Made by a program: the position numbers and the translations under genes
Assembly (NCBI GenBank): GCA_014238935.1
Contig: JABAAD010000004.1
Coordinates: 1-16,877 of the forward strand
Origin: Alphaproteobacteria bacterium
GTDB lineage: Bacteria; Pseudomonadota; Alphaproteobacteria; JABSOH01; JABAAW01
DNA length: 16,877 bases
Direction of reading: 5' to 3'
The notes under the pieces: model-generated
What the model saw: only the letters and a program-made list of their open reading frames with translations
Told to the model about the DNA's origin: nothing
Database searches by the model: none
Shown: positions 6,801 through 13,202 of the stretch, in pieces
How the letters are laid out: every line of letters starts with the position of its first letter
How positions within the stretch are numbered: position 1 is the stretch's first letter

Positions 6801-7853
6801 TGAAAAGTTTTCGACCATCTGCGTGTGCTGTCCTGCGATGCTCTCCTCGAAGTTCTGCAAGCGCGAGCTGTTGTCCATGGCGATCTGTTGCAGCTGCTTC
6901 GAGACCTGCGAGCCGTTGTTTTGCAGCTGCTGCAAGTGGTTTGTGTGATTGCGTGCGATCTCTTCTCGAAAGGCTTCAAAACTGGCGCCCATTTTTTCCA
7001 CCTCTGCTTGCAGCACGCTGACAAACTCGCCGCGCCGTGTTGCCAGCAAACCGCTCATGTCCTCTTTCAGCGCCTCGAAGCGAGAGGTGATGACAGAGAG
7101 CGTTTCTTCCTTGTTGTTCAGCCGCTCGACAACGCGCGTCATAGTTTCGAGCGAGCCGCGTGTCGATTCGTCCATCGTCGCCAAACGTTCTCGCAACAAC
7201 GCGCTCGTCACCTCCATCATTTCTCGCGCTTCGTTTTGGGTGCGCTCTGCGAGCTTTTTCATTTCTACCGTCTTTTGGCAGACTCCCTCGCTCGACGAGT
7301 GCAGCATTTTCTCCGCCTCGATGCTGGCTTTGCGCAGCGCCTCGGCTTGCCCCAACATCGCCGCTCCCGCCGAGCGCACACGCTCCCCCTCCTCGCCCTG
7401 CGTCAAAAGATCGAGCTGCAAGGCAAAAAGTCCGCTCTGCTCCTGCGACTGCACCTGGCGCAGAGACACCGCGCACACGAGAGCCAGCAACAACAGCGGC
7501 GATGCCGCCAGCGACCATGCTGCCAGCGCCTCGAAACCCGTCGCAGTCAACGGCAAGACTCCCTGCAAGAGCCACCCTCCGATCAACCCCAGCCAAACCG
7601 TCGCCGCAACCGCGACCGCTCCGTAGAGCCAGCGTTTCCTTTTCTGCGTGCGCTGCTGTAAGACAGCGCGCGCCGTTGTGAAATCGTCGCCCGCCATCAG
7701 TCCGTTTTGATACGATACCTCCTTGACCATAGGCTCCTTTGTCCCAGATTCATGTATTCTAGCCTCGTCTATCCTAACCTCATGCGTTGGCGGGCTTGCA
7801 GGCTCGCTCTGTTCCGGTGAGGAGAGGTCGGAGGGGTTATGGCTTGTCGACAT
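3813..7853 (-). CDS. Giant membrane-anchored coiled-coil protein, TipN/GPR-like layout
   Basis: The protein has 1346 residues. Residues 1-73 are cytoplasmic and polar, ending in a basic patch (QKRKR). Two transmembrane helices follow at about 75-97 and 108-130. The next 1,100 or so residues are almost wholly helical, rich in Gln, Glu, Arg and Leu with frequent LExxxERLxx-type heptads, and suggest an extended coiled coil. A C-terminal region (about 1230-1346) is more complex, with an acidic DDDEEE cluster and a compact segment ending at the stop. Two N-terminal membrane helices plus a long coiled coil is the layout of Caulobacter TipN and of the larger Agrobacterium growth-pole-ring protein, so a role in polarity or envelope organisation is inferred, not shown. 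The ATG at 7853 has no good ribosome binding site. An ATG at 7730 (residue 42) has AGGAG only 3 nt upstream and is an alternative. cobA starts 13 nt after the stop. Confidence 0.85.
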   Translation of the reverse strand: MSTSHNPSDLSSPEQSEPASPPTHEVRIDEARIHESGTKEPMVKEVSYQNGLMAGDDFTTARAVLQQRTQKRKRWLYGAVAVAATVWLGLIGGWLLQGVLPLTATGFEALAAWSLAASPLLLLALVCAVSLRQVQSQEQSGLFALQLDLLTQGEEGERVRSAGAAMLGQAEALRKASIEAEKMLHSSSEGVCQKTVEMKKLAERTQNEAREMMEVTSALLRERLATMDESTRGSLETMTRVVERLNNKEETLSVITSRFEALKEDMSGLLATRRGEFVSVLQAEVEKMGASFEAFREEIARNHTNHLQQLQNNGSQVSKQLQQIAMDNSSRLQNFEESIAGQHTQMVENFSTGQNSLYTRVRGVLHDITTGVDQLVNRIESRQVQIRETLSDQTQKLQGILNKFNAQHEAEVRQSAQTLIAAGEQVKKRIFEQNSELKGLFVRTLESQKELREAVTERLEQDRELLESVVVEQNDKLHAKLRGNFSHHSEWLNHLVLWLEQQNESLQARTQDYEKLFEGLLARTLGALDTSGQAITQRLHDLREHSDKTGSAMGRLSGTIGTALAAIETQSRRGLSVAGELSSKITEGAETLNKTTDALITTGQTLSENLREQAEKIGEATTYIRSEQDQAIDAIAEKAIVRIESFSSNVQEQTQQINDALAKRLKEQGDILHQSMAHNLRQFDRLGENLSHALVETNNKIFERLLEQTGLLEKSTSALVYQIAQSTKALDSSIDHMQGAITGNDSRMQDVKLLAQKQLQYFEALLERIEGSSAQVRARLLSDQRKIFLAFDGVQAKNVEASGTLLETSEHALERAEQAGDVLNTVQKSLQGHLAAMNEVSNQARSHVSNLEEKIRAQIAHIGQALEGHNKTLSIAFDPTLRQVGRIVEAMDMQAERLYKGFEESHARVYKTSALLKQQEVQIQTLFAAASETMGKAEQRLLGSAQTIARSATNLEQQSQKIALLLHKQTQAVEQSASGFEGRLKDMGAALLSHLEELRTSGEQFASRFRNTGSDFRSIAEELEGVLERTVGNLERSGTRFSESSQRLVKGLEHTDRLLTDQRGASEQAARSFSAFGKRAGETLVSVQERFGDTERSFDKVAEAIRNNIQSLSRAVTDDNRGAAALTDQLSVLRTDLHRQCRALETLTNKALDRFEALPADLERHGKTILARVDSLRSETESLSQTIADDVRKLKRATDPIRKDMRNLFSGGLSDPQETFMKSARSVVDSLHAQCSEIARHLFDDDEEESRMRFDKGERNAYTKRILQNTTPAMLAKMNARIEEQHEIGRSVDSYQRIFEDLFEGAQSVDPDNLLPMAFMSSDVGKLYLVFARVCGREPIGFERMH
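7752..7781. repeat. Degenerate 15-bp tandem repeat in the coiled-coil gene N-terminus
   Basis: On the minus strand GAGGTTAGGATAGAC is followed directly by GAGGCTAGAATACAT, 11 of 15 identical. It encodes residues 25-34, with RID/RIH repeated. It lies in the part of the protein that would be lost if the start at 7730 is used. Confidence 0.4.
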
Positions 7854-7940
7854 CGGCGCGCTGGGTTAGGATTGGCGTTGGCACAACGAGAGCATCGGAT
7901 GGAAACCCCTTCGCCCAACGCCCCATTGTCCGAAGCCAAA

Positions 7941-8026
7941 GCCCACTTGGCGGAATAGGTAGACGCAAGGGACTTAAAATCCCTCGGCGAGGAATCGCCA
8001 TTCCGGTTCGAGTCCGGAAGTGGGCA
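7941..8026 (+). tRNA. tRNA-Leu (anticodon UAA)
   Basis: The acceptor stem pairs GCCCACT (7941-7947) with AGTGGGC (8019-8025), and the discriminator base is A8026. The anticodon stem AGGGA/TCCCT encloses the loop CTTAAAA (7973-7979), giving anticodon TAA at 7975-7977. The long variable arm typical of class II tRNA-Leu and a GGTTCGAGTCC T arm are present. At 86 nt the size is right. CCA is not encoded. Its 3' end points toward the small accessory module at 8221-9337, a common arrangement for integration sites, but I see no second copy of the tRNA 3' end in the window. Confidence 0.95.
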
Positions 8027-8220
8027 TACCCCCCTATTTCACGCGACCTTGTGAGACTCATGCCTGCCGATTCGTGTAGCGTCAAGATGATTCGTTCGTT
8101 CTCGCTCCTCTACCGACCTTTCTGCCTACAAAGAGCATATTTTGTGCCATTGCTCGCCGAAATCTCTTGCTTTTTGCTTTTTTTATTCGCATTTTTTTCT
8201 TGTCTTTTTGGCTTTTCTTC
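8027..8220 (+). other. T-rich intergenic stretch after the tRNA
   Basis: No gene is supported here. From about 8130 the strand becomes strikingly pyrimidine-rich, with several runs of 4-7 T between 8168 and 8218, unlike the GC-rich surroundings. These T-runs could end tRNA transcription without an obvious hairpin, or act as an upstream element for the promoter at 8221. The change in composition marks the left side of the accessory module. Confidence 0.5.
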
Positions 8221-8250
8221 TTGACACTAGACCGCAAACGCGTCTAGTGT
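8221..8250 (+). promoter_or_regulatory. Promoter overlapped by a perfect inverted repeat (putative operator)
   Basis: A consensus -35 TTGACA (8221-8226) is followed at 18 bp by TAGTGT (8245-8250), a 3/6 match to TATAAT. The inverted repeat ACACTAGAC (8224-8232) / GTCTAGTGT (8242-8250) covers both elements with a 9-bp spacer. A dimeric repressor bound here would block polymerase. A further half-site CTAGAC lies at 8347-8352, between the Shine-Dalgarno and the start of the next gene. Autoregulation by a toxin-antitoxin product is the obvious inference. No T-run follows the repeat, so it is unlikely to be a terminator. Confidence 0.55.
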
Positions 8251-8264
8251 GTTTACAAAGCAAA

Positions 8265-8280
8265 GTAGCATTATTGCTAC
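8265..8280 (+). promoter_or_regulatory. Leader hairpin
   Basis: GTAGCA (8265-8270) and TGCTAC (8275-8280) form a perfect 6-bp stem with a TTAT loop in the presumed 5' leader of the Panacea gene. The next bases, CCTTCC (8280-8285), are complementary to the GGAAGG in either copy of the duplicated Shine-Dalgarno region (8327-8332, 8338-8343). A translation-masking fold is therefore possible. Confidence 0.35.
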
Positions 8281-8321
8281 CTTCCCCTTGAAGCTTCTCT
8301 GTCTGAAGGCAAGCTAGGCTA

Positions 8322-8360
8322 ATGAAGGAAGGAGGAAGGAAGGAGGCTAGACGACCATGA
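8322..8360 (+). CDS. Possible 12-codon leader peptide overlapping the Panacea start
   Basis: An ATG at 8322 opens a short frame encoding MKEGGRKEARRP. Its TGA (8358-8360) overlaps the Panacea start codon in an ATGA arrangement, a typical coupling junction. It runs through the duplicated Shine-Dalgarno repeat, so ribosomes translating it would cover and then vacate that site. Its own ribosome binding site is weak. The short length makes chance quite possible. Confidence 0.25.
   Translation: MKEGGRKEARRP
8324..8345 (+). repeat. Duplicated 11-bp Shine-Dalgarno element
   Basis: GAAGGAAGGAG occurs twice with no gap (8324-8334 and 8335-8345), identical. Each copy contains a full ribosome binding core (AGGAG). 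The second copy lies about 10 nt from the ATG at 8357, the normal position; the first is too far. Changes in copy number would alter the number of ribosome landing sites. Confidence 0.7.
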
Positions 8361-8890
8361 CGAAAGAAACGAAAAAAACCGACACTTCACCTCTCCCTTA
8401 CACGCCGTCGCATGTGGCGAACTTCTTTTTGGACTGCGCGGCGGAGGAAGGGAGCGATTTGACGATGCTGAAGTTGCAAAAGCTGGTCTATTTCGCTTAC
8501 GGCTGGACATTCGCCGTGTTGGGACAAGAGCTCTTCAACACGACCGAGCATCCTATTCGCCGTTATCGCTACGGTCCTGTCATCGAGTCGCTCTATTGGG
8601 AGTTCAAGTTTTTAGGCAACAAGCCCATTGAAAACTATTCGCGCTCTTTGAAGAACGACGGAGAGTTCGGGGTAGAAAAAATCCATGCTGGAGACAAGGC
8701 TTACAAAATCCTCCTGCAGATCTGGAGAGCCTATGGAAACTTGACGAGACACAAGCTGATCGCCATGACGCACGAAGCAGGCTCGCCTTGGGACAAAGCC
8801 AACAAGCGAGGCAGTGTTGCCCTGAAAAAAGAAGAGATCGAGAAATACTTCAGAGATCTGTTACACCCCAAACGCCCAAAAGCCTCTTGA
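8357..8890 (+). CDS. Panacea/SocA-domain (DUF4065) protein, probable antitoxin
   Basis: The 177-residue protein carries the Panacea domain found in SocA and in the PanA antitoxins. The hallmarks are SHVANFFLDCA (18-28), LKLQKLVYFAYGW (38-50), the YRYGPVIESLYWEF block (70-83) and the C-terminal HEAGSPWDKA motif (139-148). It is soluble, without signal peptide. In known systems this domain neutralises unrelated toxins encoded next to it, and in Caulobacter SocA serves as an adaptor for ClpXP degradation of SocB. Here the neighbour, 15 nt downstream, is a small membrane protein and not SocB. The start has a strong duplicated ribosome binding site and an operator-like repeat upstream. Panacea proteins also occur in phage and mobile contexts, so a stand-alone role is possible. 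The domain call is firm; the antitoxin role is inferred. Confidence 0.88.
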   Translation: MTKETKKTDTSPLPYTPSHVANFFLDCAAEEGSDLTMLKLQKLVYFAYGWTFAVLGQELFNTTEHPIRRYRYGPVIESLYWEFKFLGNKPIENYSRSLKNDGEFGVEKIHAGDKAYKILLQIWRAYGNLTRHKLIAMTHEAGSPWDKANKRGSVALKKEEIEKYFRDLLHPKRPKAS

Positions 8891-8905
8891 AACTAACAGC
8901 ATTTT

Positions 8906-9337
8906 ATGAGCAAGAGCGACAATCTAGCAGAGCTTCTTGAGGCTCTTGCAGAATCTGCCGAAAAACAAGTCGACCCAAAGACAGAGGACGATACCAAAAA
9001 ATCAGCAAGAGTAGAAGAAAAGGACACCCGTAAAGGCGACCCCGTCGGAAAAGCCAAAGAAGAAGTAGGCTTGGCTTTATGGGAGGGAATTAGAAAAAAA
9101 GTTCCATCTTTCGTGTTGTTGTTGTGGATCGGTGCTTTCGTCGCTTCCGTTGCTTTGAGCATTGTTGTTGCTTCTTTGCTCGCCTTGTGGATCAGCTATG
9201 TTCTCTCCATTTGGAACAAGCCTGAAAGCATATTGCCTCTTCTCATCAAAACACGTGATCTGGGTGTCGCCACAGCCTTTGGTGCGCTCCTCACCTACGC
9301 GAGATTGCGATGGGCTTTCCAAAAGCCGCCTCGATAA
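8906..9337 (+). CDS. Small membrane protein, candidate toxin partner
   Basis: The 143-residue protein matches no family I recognise. Residues 1-66 are highly charged and probably cytoplasmic, with a helix at about 5-20 and a Lys/Glu/Asp-rich linker. Residues about 67-102 form a long hydrophobic stretch (PSFVLLLWIGAFVASVALSI and on), enough for a helical hairpin or one long helix. A weaker hydrophobic segment lies at about 117-131, followed by a short basic tail. It starts 15 nt after the Panacea gene with no visible Shine-Dalgarno, so translation probably depends on the upstream gene, as is common in toxin-antitoxin pairs. Its last 47 bp overlap the convergent yejF. A membrane-acting toxin is the inference; an accessory membrane protein of unknown role is the alternative. 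Confidence 0.6.
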   Translation: MSKSDNLAELLEALAESAEKQVDPKTEDDTKKSARVEEKDTRKGDPVGKAKEEVGLALWEGIRKKVPSFVLLLWIGAFVASVALSIVVASLLALWISYVLSIWNKPESILPLLIKTRDLGVATAFGALLTYARLRWAFQKPPR

Positions 9338-10994
9338 GCGTTTTCGTATAAGCATGCTGCGGGTGCGCGATCACACGCTCTGTCGCGCCCGCCTCGACGA
9401 TCCTTCCTTCCTTCATCACCACAAGCTCCTGCGCCATGCTGCGCACGACTCGCAGATCGTGGCTGATGAACAGATACGCCAAGTCCAACCTGCGCTGCAA
9501 ATCGCGCAACAACGAGAGAATCTGCGCTTGAACCGTCACATCCAACGACGAGGTCGGCTCGTCCAACACCAACAGCCGAGGGCGCATGATCAACACGCGC
9601 GCAATCGCAATTCGCTGACGTTGTCCGCCCGAGAACTCGTGCGGATAGCGCGACGCTGCCTCACGCTCCAAACCCACCTCGCGCAAGCTTGAAATAACGG
9701 CGCGCTCGCGCTGTTGTGCCGACTTGTAGAAGCCGTGAATGTCGGGACCCTCCGCAACGATGTCTCCTACCGCCATGCGCGGCGACAGCGAGGAGAAAGG
9801 ATCTTGAAAGACGATCTGCAAATCACGACGCAGACGCTTCAGACGCGCGTTGGACACCCGCAACAGATCTTCCTCTGCCTCGCCGAACAGGACAGACCCG
9901 CGCGCTTTGACCAATCGCAACAAGGCGAGTCCGAGCGTCGATTTGCCCGATCCCGACTCTCCGACGATGCCCAAACAAGAGCCGCGCGAAAGAGACAGCC
10001 CGACCCCCGCCAGTGCCTCGAAGTTTTCTCGAACCTTGCCGAAAAGCCCCACCGACAAAGGAAAGGAGACGCGCAGATCCTCCACCGAAAGGACAGGATC
10101 GACAACCCGCCGCGCTGTCGGCTTTGATCCTTGCCCTGCTGCCTTGTCCGCCTTATTCCTCGTTTTACCCTCCGCCTTTCCTTTGGGCTCGGCTGCGATC
10201 AAACGGCGCGTATAGGCAGTGCGAGGCGCTCGCAATACCTCTTGCAACGCCCCCTGCTCGACGATGCGTCCTGCGCGCATGACCGCCACCCTATCGGCGA
10301 CGCTGCGCAAGACGCTGAAGTCGTGGGTGACGAACAGCATCGCCATACCGAGAGAGCGTTGGAACTCTTTGAGCAAGCGCAATATCTGCGCCTGCAGCGT
10401 CACATCGAGCGCTGTCGTGGGTTCGTCTGCGATCAGAAGATCGGGCGCGTTGGCGAGCGCCATGGCGATCATCACGCGCTGCCGCTGCCCGCCGGAGAGC
10501 ATGTGCGGCAGGAAGCGCGCTCGATGCTCTACATCGGGAATGCCGACACGACGCATCCACTCCCTCGCCTTAGCGCGCGCGCGCGCCTTGCTGATGGAGG
10601 CGTCGTGCACCAGCAGCGACTCGGCTATTTGATCTTCGACACGATGCAACGGGTTCAAGGCGCTGAGGGGTTCTTGAAAGATCATGGCGATCTTTCTGCC
10701 GCGCAGGCTGCGGAGAGCTTTCTCCGATTGTCCCACCAGCTGCTCGCCTTGGAAGAGCACCTCTCCTACTAGGCGCAGTCCCGCGGGCAGCAGCTGGGGC
10801 AGGCTCAATCCCGTCAGAGATTTGCCCGCTCCCGACTCTCCGACAAGCGCCAAGCATTCTCCCGCCTCCAAGCAAAAGCTCACCTCCTGCAGAAGTCGGC
10901 GCGCCCCTGTCTCTGTCGCAACCGACAGGTTGCGCACCTCCAAGAGAGGGGGCTTGCGGCGGAAAATTCCCTTAGCGACGCGGATCGAAGGCAT
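9291..10994 (-). CDS. yejF: Peptide ABC transporter, duplicated ATPase subunit YejF
   Basis: This subunit powers the YejABEF importer at the inner membrane. It holds two complete ATPase domains in one 567-residue chain. Domain 1 has Walker A GESGAGKS (52-59), signature LSGGQ (166-170) and Walker B LLIADEP (186-192). Domain 2 has GESGSGKS (345-352), FSGGQ (454-458) and LLVLDEP (474-480). A basic linker at about 270-300, longer than in E. coli YejF, joins them. The ATG at 10994 has GAGG 9 nt upstream and overlaps the yejE stop by 23 bp; an earlier in-frame TTG at 11012 is less likely. It is the last gene of the operon. Its 3' end overlaps the convergent membrane-protein gene, with no terminator visible before that. 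Confidence 0.94.
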   Translation of the reverse strand: MPSIRVAKGIFRRKPPLLEVRNLSVATETGARRLLQEVSFCLEAGECLALVGESGAGKSLTGLSLPQLLPAGLRLVGEVLFQGEQLVGQSEKALRSLRGRKIAMIFQEPLSALNPLHRVEDQIAESLLVHDASISKARARAKAREWMRRVGIPDVEHRARFLPHMLSGGQRQRVMIAMALANAPDLLIADEPTTALDVTLQAQILRLLKEFQRSLGMAMLFVTHDFSVLRSVADRVAVMRAGRIVEQGALQEVLRAPRTAYTRRLIAAEPKGKAEGKTRNKADKAAGQGSKPTARRVVDPVLSVEDLRVSFPLSVGLFGKVRENFEALAGVGLSLSRGSCLGIVGESGSGKSTLGLALLRLVKARGSVLFGEAEEDLLRVSNARLKRLRRDLQIVFQDPFSSLSPRMAVGDIVAEGPDIHGFYKSAQQRERAVISSLREVGLEREAASRYPHEFSGGQRQRIAIARVLIMRPRLLVLDEPTSSLDVTVQAQILSLLRDLQRRLDLAYLFISHDLRVVRSMAQELVVMKEGRIVEAGATERVIAHPQHAYTKTLIEAAFGKPIAISRR

Positions 10995-12066
10995 CGCGCA
11001 ACGCCTCGCCAATGAAGACCATCAGGCTCAAAAGGGAGGCGATCACAAAAAAGCCCGCCAGTCCCAGCCACGGCGCTTGCAAGTTGTTCTTGCCCTGCGC
11101 CAACAGCTCGCCGATCGAGGCGGAGCCAGGAGGCAATCCCAAGCCCAAGAAATCCAATCCCGTCAGCGTCACCAACGCGCCTGCCGCGATGAACGGCGCA
11201 AAGGTGAGCGTCGCCACCAGCGCGTTCGGCAAGACATGCCGCAGCATGATGCGCGCGTGCGACGCACCCAAGGCGCGTGTAGCACGCACATAGTCGAAGT
11301 TGCGTACGCGCAACGCTTCGGCACGCACGAGTCCGACGAGCCCTGTCCATCCAAACAGCACCATGAGAAACAGCAGCCACGGCAGCGAGGGCGTAATCAC
11401 GCTCGCCAAGATGATCAGGATGTAGAGTTGCGGCATGGCGTTCCATAGTTCGATGAACCTCTGCCCCCACAGATCGAGTTTTCCTGCGAAATAACCCTGC
11501 AGCAGCCCGACAGCCACGCCGATCAGGGAAGCGCACAGAGCCAATGTCAAGCCGAACCACAGCGACAGACGCAACCCGTAGATCAGACGCGCGAGCACAT
11601 CGCGCGCCTGGTCGTCGGTACCCAGCCAGTGCTTCGTCGTCGGCGCGGAGGGAGCGGGTCCCGTCAAGTCCAAGCTGTGGCTGTCGTAGCGATAGCGCAC
11701 CGGCGGCCACAGAGCAAAGCCCTCGCGGGCAATCGATTCGGCTACGAAGCTGTCGTGGTAGTCGGTCGCGGTGGCGAAAGAACCGCCGAAGGTCGTCTCA
11801 GGATAGTCCTTCACCAAAGGACAGTAGAGCGCGCCTTTGTAGACGACCACGAGCGGACGGTCGTTTGCCAAAAACTCAGCGAAAAGGCTGATGAGCGTCA
11901 AGAGCAGAAAAATGCGTAGCGACCACATGCCGCGCGCGTTCTTGCGAAAGCGTGCGATCGCCGCTTGGCGATGCGGAACCGAAAGCCATCCTCGCACGGC
12001 ACGACGCAAGGATTGCAAACGAGCCCTTGGGCGAAACGACAGGAAAGCGATCGCGCGAAAACTCAC
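10972..12066 (-). CDS. yejE: Peptide ABC transporter permease YejE
   Basis: This is one of the two membrane permeases of the Yej importer. The frame is open further upstream, but that part overlaps yejB and is not family-like. I chose the GTG at 12066, which overlaps the yejB stop in a 4-bp GTGA junction with GAGG about 8 nt upstream, giving 364 residues (E. coli YejE has 341). The N-terminal region has a first membrane helix at about 47-66 and the typical SLFAEFLANDRP. A periplasmic segment (PETTFGG and on) follows, then the permease core. The ATPase-contact loop is seen as RATRALGASHARIMLRHVLP. YejE and YejB would form the transmembrane channel. Confidence 0.94.
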   Translation of the reverse strand: MSFRAIAFLSFRPRARLQSLRRAVRGWLSVPHRQAAIARFRKNARGMWSLRIFLLLTLISLFAEFLANDRPLVVVYKGALYCPLVKDYPETTFGGSFATATDYHDSFVAESIAREGFALWPPVRYRYDSHSLDLTGPAPSAPTTKHWLGTDDQARDVLARLIYGLRLSLWFGLTLALCASLIGVAVGLLQGYFAGKLDLWGQRFIELWNAMPQLYILIILASVITPSLPWLLFLMVLFGWTGLVGLVRAEALRVRNFDYVRATRALGASHARIMLRHVLPNALVATLTFAPFIAAGALVTLTGLDFLGLGLPPGSASIGELLAQGKNNLQAPWLGLAGFFVIASLLSLMVFIGEALRDAFDPRR

Positions 12067-13169
12067 AAGGCGCGCGCCTCGAAGTCGATACGCGGATCGA
12101 CCCAGCGATAGGTGAGATCGGTGACGATACCCAAAAAGAGCCCCAGCAACGAGAAGATGTAGAGGGTTGCAAAAAAGACGGGGTAATCGCGCTCGATCAC
12201 CGCTTGGTAAGTGAGCAGCCCCAAACCGTCGAGCGAGAAAACGATCTCGATGAAGGCGGTCGAGGTGAAGAAAATGCCGACAAAGGCGGCGGGAAAGCCC
12301 GCGATCACGATCAGCATGGCGTTGCGAAAAACATGCGCGTACAGAAGCCTGCGCTCGCCTACTCCCTTCGCGCGTGCACTCGTGACATAGAGCGCCGTCA
12401 TGTTGTCGAGAAAGGCGTTCTTCGTCAGCAGCGCGAGGCTTGCAAAACCTCCGATCGTCATCGAGACGAGCGGCAGGGTAAGATGCCAAAAATAGTCGAG
12501 AACCTTTCCTCCCCAAGACAGCTCGGCAAAGTTATCGGAGGTCAGTCCGCGCAGCGGAAACAACGACCAAAAGGAGCCCCCTGCGAAAAGCACGATCAGA
12601 AGAATGGCGAAAAGGAAGGCGGGAATAGCATTGCCGATCACGAGCAGAAAGCTGCTCCACGCGTCGAAGGGCGATCCCGCGCGTACTGCCTTTCGAATAC
12701 CGAGCGGGATCGACACCCCATAGACGAGCAACGTCGTCCAAAGTCCCAACGAAATCGATACGGGCAATTTGTCTGCGATCAGCGCGAGCACACTTCGGTC
12801 GCGGTAGAAGCTCGAGCCGAAATCGAAGGTTAGGTAGCTTTTCAACATTGCAACGAAGCGCACATGCGCGGGCTTGTCGAGACCGAACTGCTTCTCAAGC
12901 GAGCGCACGAACTTTTCGTCCAGCCCCCGCGCGCCGCGATAGGTGGAACCTCCTTGCGCCGCGGCTCCCGCGCCAGACGAGGACTGCACTTCGCCTGCGC
13001 TCGCTCCCGACAAGCGCACGGCAGAGTCGATGTCGGCGTTGTGGAAGCGCGCGAGCAACCGCTCCACAGGTCCTCCGGGTGCGAATTGCACGATCGCAAA
13101 GTTGATCAACAAGACCCCCAGCAGAGTCGGAAAGACCAACAAAAGACGTCTCAACAGATAGGTGCGCAT
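12063..13169 (-). CDS. yejB: Peptide ABC transporter permease YejB
   Basis: A 368-residue inner-membrane permease of the oligopeptide (DppB/OppB-like) class. The first helix is at about 7-29, followed by the conserved FAPGGPVE. A periplasmic loop follows, then further helices at about 137-158, 171-195, 228-249, 284-306 and 332-350. The ATPase-contact loop is SARAKGVGERRLLYAHVFRN (about 264-283). The periplasmic loop includes a low-complexity SSSGAGAAAQGG insert at about 63-74. The gene starts with ATG 33 nt after yejA and overlaps yejE by 4 bp, consistent with coupled translation in the yejABEF order. Confidence 0.95.
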   Translation of the reverse strand: MRTYLLRRLLLVFPTLLGVLLINFAIVQFAPGGPVERLLARFHNADIDSAVRLSGASAGEVQSSSGAGAAAQGGSTYRGARGLDEKFVRSLEKQFGLDKPAHVRFVAMLKSYLTFDFGSSFYRDRSVLALIADKLPVSISLGLWTTLLVYGVSIPLGIRKAVRAGSPFDAWSSFLLVIGNAIPAFLFAILLIVLFAGGSFWSLFPLRGLTSDNFAELSWGGKVLDYFWHLTLPLVSMTIGGFASLALLTKNAFLDNMTALYVTSARAKGVGERRLLYAHVFRNAMLIVIAGFPAAFVGIFFTSTAFIEIVFSLDGLGLLTYQAVIERDYPVFFATLYIFSLLGLFLGIVTDLTYRWVDPRIDFEARAL

Positions 13170-13202
13170 ACGCCGAATACTCTGTGGAACGCGGGCACTC
13201 CG

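Noticed and set aside
8224..8250. Inverted repeat as an intrinsic terminator for tRNA-Leu
   Set aside because: The T-runs lie before the repeat, not after it, and the repeat overlaps a good -35 element.
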